Assembly: GCF_009617585.1 (NCBI RefSeq) | Contig: NZ_WIXI01000050.1 | Coordinates: 372,001 to 436,000 of the forward strand | DNA length: 64,000 nucleotides | DNA from: Endobacterium cereale | GTDB lineage: Bacteria > Pseudomonadota > Alphaproteobacteria > Rhizobiales > Rhizobiaceae | Direction: 5' to 3' | Shown: piece after piece, positions 7,817 to 15,600 of the stretch | How the letters are laid out: each line of letters opens with the position of its first letter | Numbering within the stretch: the first letter of the stretch is position 1 | The notes under the pieces: model-generated | What the model saw: the letters and a program-made list of their open reading frames with translations, nothing else | What the model was told of the DNA's origin: nothing | Databases searched by the model: none | Translations under genes and position numbers: made by a program

Positions 7817-9687
7817 GGAGCGCACCCGCCGCAGACGCATATGCCGACGACGAATGGTTGAACGACATCATTTCCTGCCTCGCTGAGGGTAAATCGGTCC
7901 GGCGCGACCTGCCGGGCGGCGGGCGGCTTCATATCGACAGACCCTTGCCGTTTCTGTGCGTTCATATTGCCGAAGACGATGCGGAGCCGGTGGCGCGTGA
8001 CATCGCGCAGGCAAATGCGGCCTACCTGATTGCACCCCATGCTCCGGTGGCGATCAAGGTGATTGATGCCGTTGCCAAGGCCATGAGAGGCCGCTTTGGC
8101 TCCTTTGCCGTTTTCGATCTTGGCGAGCTCACACAGGATCGCTTTCTGACCGAGGACTCGCCTTTTCTTCCGCCTTTTGAGATAGCCATATGGTCGAGCG
8201 ATGACATGGTAGAGGCAGCAGAATGCTTCTCCTCGGCGATCAGCGATAGCGAGGCCCGGTTTCGTACGCCCAAGGTGGAACGCGTAACAACACCGCCATA
8301 CCGTGAAGACATAGAGCTGGCGCGCGTTATGCGGCTTTCGACGCTCGCCATCAGGTTCGCACCTGTTTACCGTCAGGCAGGCACGGATAACGCTTATCCG
8401 GAATTGCGTGAGCAGCTTGTTGCCATGATCTTCGATGCCGGCTTAAAGGCTATGGCATCCTTCATTGAATCCGGGGGAATCCTCACGCTCAAGACCCATC
8501 GGGCACTCGGGCGCAGAGCTTTCGTCGACGCCGTCACGCGTGTCGACCGGAGCATCGACGAGGTTGCCTCGTCCTTTGATTTCCTGCTTGCGGTGACGCC
8601 GATCAACGCTGAAGCGGCTTTCGAGGCCTTCCGGGCGAATGGCGACCATCCCGCCTTTCTCTATCGCCCCCTCACCGTCCAGATCGAGTCCGCCAAACGC
8701 AAGCTGTATTCGATTTCATTCGATCATCTGGAAGACCCGGTTCTTTACCAACTCTACCGCGAAAAGCAGCATGAGCTCGACTTGCAGCTTTCCCTGCTCT
8801 CGTTCCGCCAGAAGCCACAGTTCGTCGAATTCGGTCGCGCCCTTTACGGGCCTGTGGAGCCGTCGCTTCTCGACGAAGCCAGAATGATTCTGGCGCATCT
8901 TGCCAACATCGATGCCGATGATGACGGAAATGCTGATAACGCCATCGCCGACAGTGGCTATGTCCAGGCTCGCGCGCTTAACATGATTGCGGCCTACCAA
9001 ACGCAACTCGACGAATTCGAGGTGTCTGTCGAGCTTCGCGATGACCTGCCATCAGGATTGATGGTTTCGGGACACCGCCTTCTGATCTCGAGCGCGACCC
9101 TGATGGACAAGAAGAGGGTCGATCCTCTGCTCTCCCATGAGATCGGCGTTCACCTGCTCACCTATTTCAACGGCTCCGCGCAGGGCCTTCGGCTCTTCCG
9201 CACCGGGCTTGCGGGTTACGAGGGCATGCAGGAGGGCCTGGCGGTGTTTGCGGAGTATCTTTCCGGCGGGATGACCACTGCCCGGTTGAGACTGATCGCC
9301 GCGCGGGTCGTGGGCTGCGCTTCCATGCTGAATGGCGCATCGTTCTCGCAAACCTATTCGATCCTGGTAGACGAGTACAATTTCTCTTCGCCTGCCGCCT
9401 TCAACCTGGTGCTTCGGCTCTATCGAGGCGGTGGCCTCGCCAAGGATGCCATTTACCTTCGCGGACTGCTTGCCTTGCTCGCCCATCTGAGAACCGGCGG
9501 CGCTCTTGAACCGTTCTGGATGGGCAAGATCGCCGCGTCACACTTCACCGTGATGCAGGAACTGGCCGAGCGGGGGTTGTTGCGATTGCCGGCGGTTCGA
9601 CCACTTTTTCTCGAAACAGAAGAGGGACGCGCCCGTCTGGCTGTGGCCAGAAGCGGAATGCGCCCAATCGACATGATACAAAAATAG
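7813..9687 (+). CDS. MATCAP/DUF1704 zinc metallopeptidase (QEGLA-motif protein)
   Basis: 624 aa. It carries a zinc-binding HExxxH (HEIGVH, His442-His446) and, about 30 residues on, the QEGLA motif (Glu474), the two signatures of the family annotated in bacteria as 'flavohemoglobin expression-modulating QEGLA motif protein' and in animals as MATCAP, the tyrosine carboxypeptidases acting on tubulin. A further family-typical region is KPQFVEFGRALYGPV near residues 335-350. No signal peptide, so it is cytoplasmic. It starts on the stop of the amidohydrolase (ATGA) and is 8 bases from the ATP-grasp gene. By family it should cleave a C-terminal residue from a protein or peptide; the bacterial substrate is unknown to me. 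Confidence 0.85.
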   Translation: MRSAPAADAYADDEWLNDIISCLAEGKSVRRDLPGGGRLHIDRPLPFLCVHIAEDDAEPVARDIAQANAAYLIAPHAPVAIKVIDAVAKAMRGRFGSFAVFDLGELTQDRFLTEDSPFLPPFEIAIWSSDDMVEAAECFSSAISDSEARFRTPKVERVTTPPYREDIELARVMRLSTLAIRFAPVYRQAGTDNAYPELREQLVAMIFDAGLKAMASFIESGGILTLKTHRALGRRAFVDAVTRVDRSIDEVASSFDFLLAVTPINAEAAFEAFRANGDHPAFLYRPLTVQIESAKRKLYSISFDHLEDPVLYQLYREKQHELDLQLSLLSFRQKPQFVEFGRALYGPVEPSLLDEARMILAHLANIDADDDGNADNAIADSGYVQARALNMIAAYQTQLDEFEVSVELRDDLPSGLMVSGHRLLISSATLMDKKRVDPLLSHEIGVHLLTYFNGSAQGLRLFRTGLAGYEGMQEGLAVFAEYLSGGMTTARLRLIAARVVGCASMLNGASFSQTYSILVDEYNFSSPAAFNLVLRLYRGGGLAKDAIYLRGLLALLAHLRTGGALEPFWMGKIAASHFTVMQELAERGLLRLPAVRPLFLETEEGRARLAVARSGMRPIDMIQK

Positions 9688-9695
9688 GAGACACG

Positions 9696-10742
9696 ATGCG
9701 TATCGCTTTTTTCGTCAATTCAATCGCCGACGAGGCAGGTTTTTTCACCACGACATCGCTCGCGCTGGCCGCCCTTGGGCGTGGTCACGACGTTTGTTAC
9801 CTCACGCCCGGCGATTTTGTTTTGCGCCCGGATGACAGCCTGTTGGTTCGCGCCACGTCGGTAAAAGGAGCAAAGGCGAAAAAGGCGGACACATTCGTTG
9901 CCGCCCTCCAGAGCGATCAGGCAAAAGTCGAAACGATCCCGGTCGAAGATATCGACGTATTGTTCCTGCGCAACGATCCCTCGCAGGATGCCGACGAGCG
10001 CCCTTGGGCGGCCCATGCAGGCATCCTCTTCGGCCGTCTTGCCGCGGATCGCGGGGTCCTGACCGTCAATGATCCCGACGGCCTCGCGCGTGCTCAAAAC
10101 AAGTTGTATTTTCAGGAATTCCCGGAGAAGGTCCGGCCGAAAACACTGATCTCCAAAAGCATTGAGGAAATCAGGGACTTCATTGACGAGCAGAAACAGG
10201 GAGCGATCCTGAAACCTCTGCAGGGCTCGGGAGGAAAGAACGTCTTCAAGATCGCCTCGAGCAAGGAAGCCAACCTCAACCAGATTTTCGAAGCCGTCAG
10301 TGGCGAAGGCTATCTGATTGCACAGGGCTATCTTCCCGATGCAACGGCGGGCGACATCAGGCTGTTTCTGATGAATGGTCGACCGCTGCAAAGAGATGGC
10401 GCCTATGCCGCGCTGCGTCGCGTACCAGCCAAGGGCGAGGTTCGATCGAACATGCACGTGGCAGGCACGGCTGCTCCCGCTGAAATAACCCCGAAAATTC
10501 TCGAGGTCGCGGAAATGGTTCGTCCCAAATTGGTCGGCGACGGCATGTTCCTGGTCGGACTAGATATTGTTGGAGACAAGATCCTGGAGATCAACGTGTT
10601 CACACCCGGCGGCCTGCCGGATATCGCCGAACTGCATGGCGTCGATCTCTCCGTCGATGTTGTCATCGCCCTCGAGCAGAAGGTCGAGATGCGCAAGAAC
10701 TACGCCGGCAAAATCAGCAACGCGGTCCTGGCGACGTTGTAA
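9696..10742 (+). CDS. ATP-grasp ligase, glutathione-synthetase-like
   Basis: 348 aa. N-terminal Rossmann-like pre-ATP-grasp domain (MRIAFFVNSIADE, then VEDIDVLFLRNDPS at about 85), followed by the ATP-grasp domain: AILKPLQGSGGKNVFKI (about 170-187, glycine-rich loop and nucleotide lysine), DIRLFLMNGRPL, RRVPAKGEVRSNMHVAG, and the metal-binding end DIVGDKILEINVFTPGGL (about 290-307). The motif order matches bacterial glutathione synthetase, but no gamma-glutamylcysteine synthetase is adjacent and the pairing with a peptidase suggests it ligates an amino acid to a peptide or protein. Strong AGGAG site 4-8 bases into the gap after the peptidase gene. Confidence 0.85.
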   Translation: MRIAFFVNSIADEAGFFTTTSLALAALGRGHDVCYLTPGDFVLRPDDSLLVRATSVKGAKAKKADTFVAALQSDQAKVETIPVEDIDVLFLRNDPSQDADERPWAAHAGILFGRLAADRGVLTVNDPDGLARAQNKLYFQEFPEKVRPKTLISKSIEEIRDFIDEQKQGAILKPLQGSGGKNVFKIASSKEANLNQIFEAVSGEGYLIAQGYLPDATAGDIRLFLMNGRPLQRDGAYAALRRVPAKGEVRSNMHVAGTAAPAEITPKILEVAEMVRPKLVGDGMFLVGLDIVGDKILEINVFTPGGLPDIAELHGVDLSVDVVIALEQKVEMRKNYAGKISNAVLATL

Positions 10743-10798
10743 AATATCGTCTGCCGTGGATCTACCAACCGTGACTGTGTTGATCATACGGCCGATCC

Positions 10799-10839
10799 GC
10801 CTCATAAATGCGCAGTTTCACAGTGTGCATTTATGAGGC
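10799..10839. repeat. Perfect 13-bp inverted repeat after the ATP-grasp gene
   Basis: Arms GCCTCATAAATGC (10799-10811) and GCATTTATGAGGC (10827-10839) separated by 15 bases. It lies about 55 bases past the ATP-grasp stop, between convergent genes. There is no T-tract on either side, so it may be a rho-independent-like stop of weak design, an mRNA-stabilising stem, or a protein-binding site. Confidence 0.55.
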
Positions 10840-10876
10840 AAAAGCGCCGGTCGGGATGACTGCCTGGCCGAGAATT

Positions 10877-11068
10877 TTATCCATCCTTACCGTGTCGATC
10901 CTTTGCCATCTCGGGCGGTGCAACAGGTGTGGTAAGCGCATTCGTTGCACCTTCGGTTTCTTCGTCAGCGGGTACTTTGTCCGCAGCGCTTTTGTCGCCA
11001 TGGGCCTTCTCTGCTGCTTCGGCATCGACATCGTATTCGGGTGCTCGTTCCATTTCAGGATTGGACAT
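10877..11068 (-). CDS. Small acidic hydrophilic protein, unrecognised
   Basis: 63 aa beginning MSNPEMERAPEYDVDAEAAE, very rich in Ala, Glu, Asp, Lys and Pro, with no hydrophobic segment, and so probably disordered. A GAGAA sequence stands 7-11 bases before the ATG. It sits between the ATP-grasp operon and the flavin disulfide reductase, on the opposite strand. The open frame extends upstream into antisense of the reductase gene, which I do not count as coding. It could be a substrate or tail-carrying partner of the adjacent ligase/peptidase pair, but nothing in the sequence proves this. It may also be non-coding. Confidence 0.4.
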   Translation of the reverse strand: MSNPEMERAPEYDVDAEAAEKAHGDKSAADKVPADEETEGATNALTTPVAPPEMAKDRHGKDG

Positions 11069-11159
11069 CTGGTTCTCGCTGTTTTGTTGAACTTGATACG
11101 GAACGAAGTTGCCCGCGCGACTGTTCCACAGGCTTGCGTATGACCAAGGACAAGCCCGA

Positions 11160-12581
11160 ATGCCATCACAACAGAAACCTGAAATTGACATTGAATGCGA
11201 CGTGGCCGTGATTGGAGCCGGCACGGCTGGACTGGCGGCCGAACGCAGCGCTCGCCGAGCAGGCGCACGCACCCTGCTCATCGATGACCGGTTTGCCGGA
11301 ACGACATGTGCGTCAATTGGCTGCATGCCTTCGAAGCTTCTGATCGCCGCCGCGAAAACTGCTCACAGCATGGGCGTCTCGTCGCAATTCGGAATACATG
11401 CGGGCAACGTGACCATAGACGGCAAGGCGGTCATGGAGCGTGTTCGAACTCTGCGTGACGCGTTTGTGGCATCGGCCCTCGAATCGATAGAGGATCTGCC
11501 GGACAGTGCGAAACTGAAAGGCTTGGCAAAGTTTATCAGCGCTGACAGACTGGCGGTCGACGGCAGGATCATCCACGCCAGGTGCGTGGTGATCGCCACC
11601 GGTTCCCGACCGAGCATTCCTAAGATGTTCGATGGGATGAAAAACATTCTGACAAACGAAACCGTGTTCGAAATTGACAAACTCCCCTTCTCACTCGCGG
11701 TGGTCGGCGCGGGACCGCTTGGACTTGAATTGGCGCAGGCATTCTCCCGCCTCGGGGTTGACGTTACAGTCTTCGACGAGGGGGACACGGTTTCGGCTTT
11801 GAAGGACCATGACGTGGCGAAGTCGCTGCATACGTTACTTGAACGGGAATTCACGATTCATCTAGGGGTAAAAATCAACGCCTCACAGTCGGACGAAACA
11901 ACTGATATCTCCTGGTCCGGGGCATCTGAGGGAAAAAAACGCTTCACGCATGTCCTCCTTGCTGCGGGCCGCCCGCCGAACTTCGGTGGACTGGACCTTG
12001 CCAATACAGGTCTCGAACTGGACGAGCACGGAACCCCTGTATTTGACAGTCAGACCATGCAATGCGGAAAATCCTCCATCTTTATCGCAGGCGACTGCGA
12101 CGCTGCGTTACCGGTCCTCCATGAGGCATCAGCGGAAGGCGCTATCGCTGGCAACAACGCTGCGTGCTTTCCGGACGTCCGGCCTTCAAAGCGGTCAACA
12201 CCCTTGGCAATAACGTTTACCGATCCTCCGAGCGCCTCGATCGGCGTGCCTGCGGGCAAGAATGCAAACGTTGGCGTCTCCGAGTTTTCCGACCAGGGCC
12301 GCGCGAAGGTGGAAGGGCACAACGCCGGCTTGATCAGGATTTACGCGGACAATGAAGGCCGTCTGACGGGGGCGACGATCGCCGCACCGGAGGGCGAACA
12401 TTTCGCTCATATGATCGCTTGGGCAATCGAAGATCGACAGACCGCAATGCAGCTTCTCGACAAGCCGTTCTACCATCCGACCTACGAGGAAGGTTTGCGG
12501 TCTGCTCTGAAGCACATCTGCGATCAAACCCGGCTATCATTCGGACAGGACCGCGATGCAGGTTCTTCCCCAGGCGTGTAA
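11160..12581 (+). CDS. FAD-dependent pyridine nucleotide-disulfide oxidoreductase (Lpd/GR-like)
   Basis: 473 aa class I flavin disulfide reductase. FAD motif VAVIGAGTAGLAAE at about 14-27; redox-active disulfide in GTTCASIGCMPSK (CxxxxC); NAD(P)-binding motif VVGAGPLGLELAQAF about residue 182; second FAD contact IFIAGDCDA; C-terminal dimer-interface HPTYEEGLRSAL with the catalytic histidine. All active-site parts are present, so it should be functional, but which disulfide it reduces (lipoamide, glutathione, mycothiol-like or other) cannot be told. Start ATG 11160 has AAGGA 9-10 bases upstream. Its neighbours (thiol-ligase-like ATP-grasp, stress proteins) suggest a redox or low-molecular-weight thiol role. 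Confidence 0.85.
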   Translation: MPSQQKPEIDIECDVAVIGAGTAGLAAERSARRAGARTLLIDDRFAGTTCASIGCMPSKLLIAAAKTAHSMGVSSQFGIHAGNVTIDGKAVMERVRTLRDAFVASALESIEDLPDSAKLKGLAKFISADRLAVDGRIIHARCVVIATGSRPSIPKMFDGMKNILTNETVFEIDKLPFSLAVVGAGPLGLELAQAFSRLGVDVTVFDEGDTVSALKDHDVAKSLHTLLEREFTIHLGVKINASQSDETTDISWSGASEGKKRFTHVLLAAGRPPNFGGLDLANTGLELDEHGTPVFDSQTMQCGKSSIFIAGDCDAALPVLHEASAEGAIAGNNAACFPDVRPSKRSTPLAITFTDPPSASIGVPAGKNANVGVSEFSDQGRAKVEGHNAGLIRIYADNEGRLTGATIAAPEGEHFAHMIAWAIEDRQTAMQLLDKPFYHPTYEEGLRSALKHICDQTRLSFGQDRDAGSSPGV

Positions 12582-12591
12582 GGAGCGACAA

Positions 12592-12834
12592 ATGCCCGGT
12601 GCTTACAAATCATTGTTCTTCCTTGCCTTCGACCTCGACCAGTCGGGGCAGGCAATCCCTGTGTCCGAGCCAAAGCTGGCCACTGATGAACCTGCGGCGA
12701 TCGCCGAGGCACGTCGCCTGGCGGACGTCCATGCGGGTGCAGTCGTGTGGAAACGTGAGGCGCAACCCGTCATCGGTGAGGAAGGCGAGCCTGAAATCTT
12801 ATGGCGGGCCGGAGTTCTCGGTGATTTCAACTGA
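12592..12834 (+). CDS. Conserved small protein of rhizobia, function unknown
   Basis: 80 aa, starting MPGAYKSLFFLAFDLDQSGQ; an alpha/beta pattern with ATDEPAAIAEARRLADVHAGAVVWKRE in the centre and EGEPEILWRAG near the end. I recognise this as a short conserved hypothetical type common in rhizobial genomes but know no function. Strong AAGGAG site ending 6 bases before the ATG and only 10 bases from the reductase stop, so it is co-transcribed with the reductase. Confidence 0.75.
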   Translation: MPGAYKSLFFLAFDLDQSGQAIPVSEPKLATDEPAAIAEARRLADVHAGAVVWKREAQPVIGEEGEPEILWRAGVLGDFN

Positions 12835-13188
12835 AGCATGCCACAAGAACGCAGACTGGCGGGAATCATGAAGAGTACGTCGTTCAACTGCAGCTAACAT
12901 TTTCGACGCCCGACTTCCTGAACCGGTTATGCTATCCTGCTATGAACGCAAGAATGCAGCGCTGCGCCGAAGGTCGGGTTCGGTGTTCTCGCCTGTGAGA
13001 AGGAAGATCGCAGCGGACAGGTAAAGGTGCTCGCCTGGCTTTTCGTTGCCCGCAGCGAGAAATCGGGAAAACCGCTGCGTTCACCGTCTCCGTCATGCCC
13101 GATTGGCACGCCGCGACCTCTCTAGAGAAACCACCATCAACACCTTTGGTTCCTTCGCGGATACCGAAATGACTGGTACTTGTCGGCT
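12835..13188. other. Intergenic stretch without recognised genes
   Basis: About 350 bases between the reductase/small-protein pair and the convergent receiver gene. Short open frames exist on both strands but none shows a ribosome site plus recognisable protein sequence. No clear terminator. Confidence 0.5.
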
Positions 13189-13563
13189 TTACAGAACGGG
13201 CGGAACTGCCACCAGTGACGAGAGCACTTCCCGTTCAGAATAAGGTTTTCCGACGAAACCGATCGGCTTCCACTGCATAGCGCGATCCCTGGTTAGTTCG
13301 TCCAGGTTACCACTGACGAAAAGGGACGGGACGTTCCAACGCTCCCGCAAGGCCGCGGCCGTATCGATGCCGTTTGTCCCCCGAGCGAGATTGACATCCA
13401 TGATGGCAACATCGAATTGGCCATCCAGCTTGTCGGCGATCGCCAGAGCCTGCCCCATGTCGGATGCCTGGCCCACCACGTCATGGCCGGCATCGAGAAG
13501 CATGTCCTCCAGATCGAGGGCAAGTAGCATCTCGTCCTCGACGATCAATACGCGCAGGGGCAC
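13189..13563 (-). CDS. Single-domain response regulator
   Basis: 124 aa, receiver domain only. Acidic pocket in VLIVEDEMLL, phosphoacceptor Asp56 in AIMDVNLA, Ser/Thr position in LFVSGN, conserved Lys106 in VGKPYS. There is no output domain, so it must act by protein-protein contact or as a phosphate shuttle/sink, like the receivers accompanying HWE/HisKA_2 kinases in alphaproteobacteria. It starts with GTG at the last base of the kinase stop codon, so the two are translationally coupled. Confidence 0.9.
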   Translation of the reverse strand: MPLRVLIVEDEMLLALDLEDMLLDAGHDVVGQASDMGQALAIADKLDGQFDVAIMDVNLARGTNGIDTAAALRERWNVPSLFVSGNLDELTRDRAMQWKPIGFVGKPYSEREVLSSLVAVPPVL

Positions 13564-14972
13564 TAGACTGCCCCCTTGAAAACAACCGCCGCGCGGTAAC
13601 CGTCGCCGTACGAAACATCGGTGAACTCGCCGTCCATCTGTGCCGCCATGCTGCGCACCAGTTTGGTTCCGAGTTCCGGGAGACAGGATGTACCGACGTT
13701 TCCGGTGACAGCCAACTCGAGATAGCCGGCACGGATCCGCTTCAAAGACACCGTCAATCGACGACCATTCTCGAGCGTGTCCTGTAAAACAGCCATCAAA
13801 AGCTCGTTGACAATAACCGAAATCGGGATCGCTTTTTCGGTTGGCAGTTCGAGGTTGTCCACATCCACACTGACGTGACTGGCTGCCTTGTCCCCCGTCA
13901 GATCGAGGCAGAGCTTCCCAAGCTGTTCCTTCATGTCAACTTTGAGCGCATTGTCGGCCCGGTAAAGGCGCTCATGAACGGAAATGATCGCTCTGACGCG
14001 AGAGATCGCAACATCAAACACAGCTTTCGTGGCAGCAACATCGATCCGCCTCGACTGAAGCCTCAAGGTGCTGACAACGAGTTGAAGGCTGTTCTTCACA
14101 CGATGGTTCACCTCGGCCAGAAGCGCGTCTTTCTGATCCAGGAGTTCACTCTGCGCCGTAACTGCTGCAGAGAGTGCGGCCTCGCGTGCTCTGTCGGCTG
14201 TTACATCCATGATGACACCGATCATCCGGACTTTTCCTATTGTTGTCCTGAGGACCTCGCCACGAGAACTCAAATGCCGGATTTTTCCGTTCGGAAGCAC
14301 GACACGGTACTCAAAATTCACGACTGTTTCGTCCGGGCAGCCGAGAATACTTCGAACGCCGTCTTGAACGACAGGTAGGTCGTCGGGGTGCATGCGGGCA
14401 AAAAAGTTTGCCGCTACCGCCCCCCCCTCGCCTGGGCCAAAACCAAAAAGCTCGTCCACAGCGTGGCTCCGCCGCCAGATGTCGGTTTCCGGTTCGTATT
14501 CCCATGAGGCCAGGTCAGCGGCATGCATCGCGACCCTCAGTCTCGCATCGTCCTCGCGGGCCTTGAGTACGCTTTCCGTCACGTCCATCGGGTTCTGGAT
14601 AATGTACTGAACATGTCCTTCTGCGTCTGTGACGGGCGAGTGTATAGGGGTCCAGAATTTTTGGGCAAAACCTCCACTGGGGAGCGGAATGTCATACTGG
14701 ATTACCGCCATCTCGTGAGGCTTGCCCGTCGCCAGAGCATGACGAAGCGAGACTTCCAAGGGCCCCTGCTCTACCGTACCCTTCTCATCCGGGTTTTCGG
14801 GGAAGGCGACAAGGATACTCTTGCCGACGATGTCGTCGCGGAGGCGATCCGTCAGCGCAAGATATGCATCACTCGCACCAACGATAGTAAGTTCGGCATC
14901 AAGTATGAGATAAGGTTGAGGCATGCCTTCGAGAATCAGCGCGAAATCCGTGGCGGCATTCGGTCGTTGCAT
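13563..14972 (-). CDS. PAS-PAS sensor kinase, HisKA_2/HWE type, with degenerate ATPase domain
   Basis: 469 aa soluble sensor. PAS1 about residues 12-130 (PYLILDAELTIVGASDAYL), PAS2 about 145-265 with the PAS_3-type MHPDDLPVVQDGV and a PAC ending. The H-box reads LAEVNHRVKNSLQLV with His290, characteristic of HisKA_2 kinases. The ATPase domain is abnormal: the N-box reads VNELLMAVLQD and lacks the usual asparagine, and the DxGxG region reads VTGNVGTS and lacks the aspartate. It may therefore be a poor or inactive kinase, working as a histidine phosphotransfer or scaffold protein. Cytoplasmic PAS domains suggest light, redox or ligand sensing. Confidence 0.88.
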   Translation of the reverse strand: MQRPNAATDFALILEGMPQPYLILDAELTIVGASDAYLALTDRLRDDIVGKSILVAFPENPDEKGTVEQGPLEVSLRHALATGKPHEMAVIQYDIPLPSGGFAQKFWTPIHSPVTDAEGHVQYIIQNPMDVTESVLKAREDDARLRVAMHAADLASWEYEPETDIWRRSHAVDELFGFGPGEGGAVAANFFARMHPDDLPVVQDGVRSILGCPDETVVNFEYRVVLPNGKIRHLSSRGEVLRTTIGKVRMIGVIMDVTADRAREAALSAAVTAQSELLDQKDALLAEVNHRVKNSLQLVVSTLRLQSRRIDVAATKAVFDVAISRVRAIISVHERLYRADNALKVDMKEQLGKLCLDLTGDKAASHVSVDVDNLELPTEKAIPISVIVNELLMAVLQDTLENGRRLTVSLKRIRAGYLELAVTGNVGTSCLPELGTKLVRSMAAQMDGEFTDVSYGDGYRAAVVFKGAV

Positions 14973-15600
14973 AGATGCTCTGTTTCTCGCGGAATTCTCC
15001 GCAGGTGTTCCAGGATGCTCTGATCCCGGTCAGGAACTACACACATAGTTCTCAGAATGCCAAAGACAACGGGGAAACCTGTATTGCTAATATTCCCTTG
15101 GAGGCCGAATGCGGTCTGCGAACGCGAAACTTAGGCATGCTGACGCGTTGCCAGTAACGTCATCGGGCCGATGACTTGGCGGTGGTTCTAAGGTTTTATA
15201 GAAGAGACCATATCGGCACGGATGGAGTTGCGACCACGTCGGGCTTTGTCCGACGTGGTCGCGATCACAAGCGCGGATGCCACTGCTGCGACGGCGTAAG
15301 GCAAAAAAGTGCACTTGGCGCGCGACGTTTCCTGAATGCTCAATCAGTTTTGCTCAAAATTTGCAACACGCTCCTGGAACCGTCCGGCTCACCCATAGAT
15401 AGCAAAACAGCCAGAAGTTTCATAAAACTGTGACTATCCGAGCGAGATTTCCTACTATGATTTAATGGTTAAGTCGCCACTCGCAACGCTTTCGGGCAAT
15501 GCCTGCTACATCGGCACCGGCAAATATCGGTGGGTGAGTACGGCAACCCATGCGCCCGAATTCCAGGAGCGCAGCGCTCCGTCCACAGGGGGAAGTCATT
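14973..15600. other. Long intergenic region before the 981-aa protein gene
   Basis: About 630 bases with lower GC in its right half (15330-15480). It holds one strong hairpin (listed separately) and presumably the divergent promoters of the kinase and the large protein. I looked for a tts-box or PIP-box-like activator site, expected for type III secretion genes, and could not find one convincingly. Confidence 0.5.
15230..15262. repeat. Perfect 13-bp inverted repeat (hairpin)
   Basis: Arms GCGACCACGTCGG (15230-15242) and CCGACGTGGTCGC (15250-15262) with a 7-base loop. GC-rich and stable, but without a T-tract. It could be a bidirectional processing/termination stem, or one end of a mobile or repeated element. 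Confidence 0.55.

Noticed and set aside
12927..13109. Short frames in the gap before the receiver gene
   Set aside because: No ribosome sites and no resemblance to known proteins in any of the frames read.
15100..15600. tts-box or PIP-box upstream of the translocator-like gene
   Set aside because: No convincing match was found by eye; only the hairpin and an AT-rich stretch were seen.
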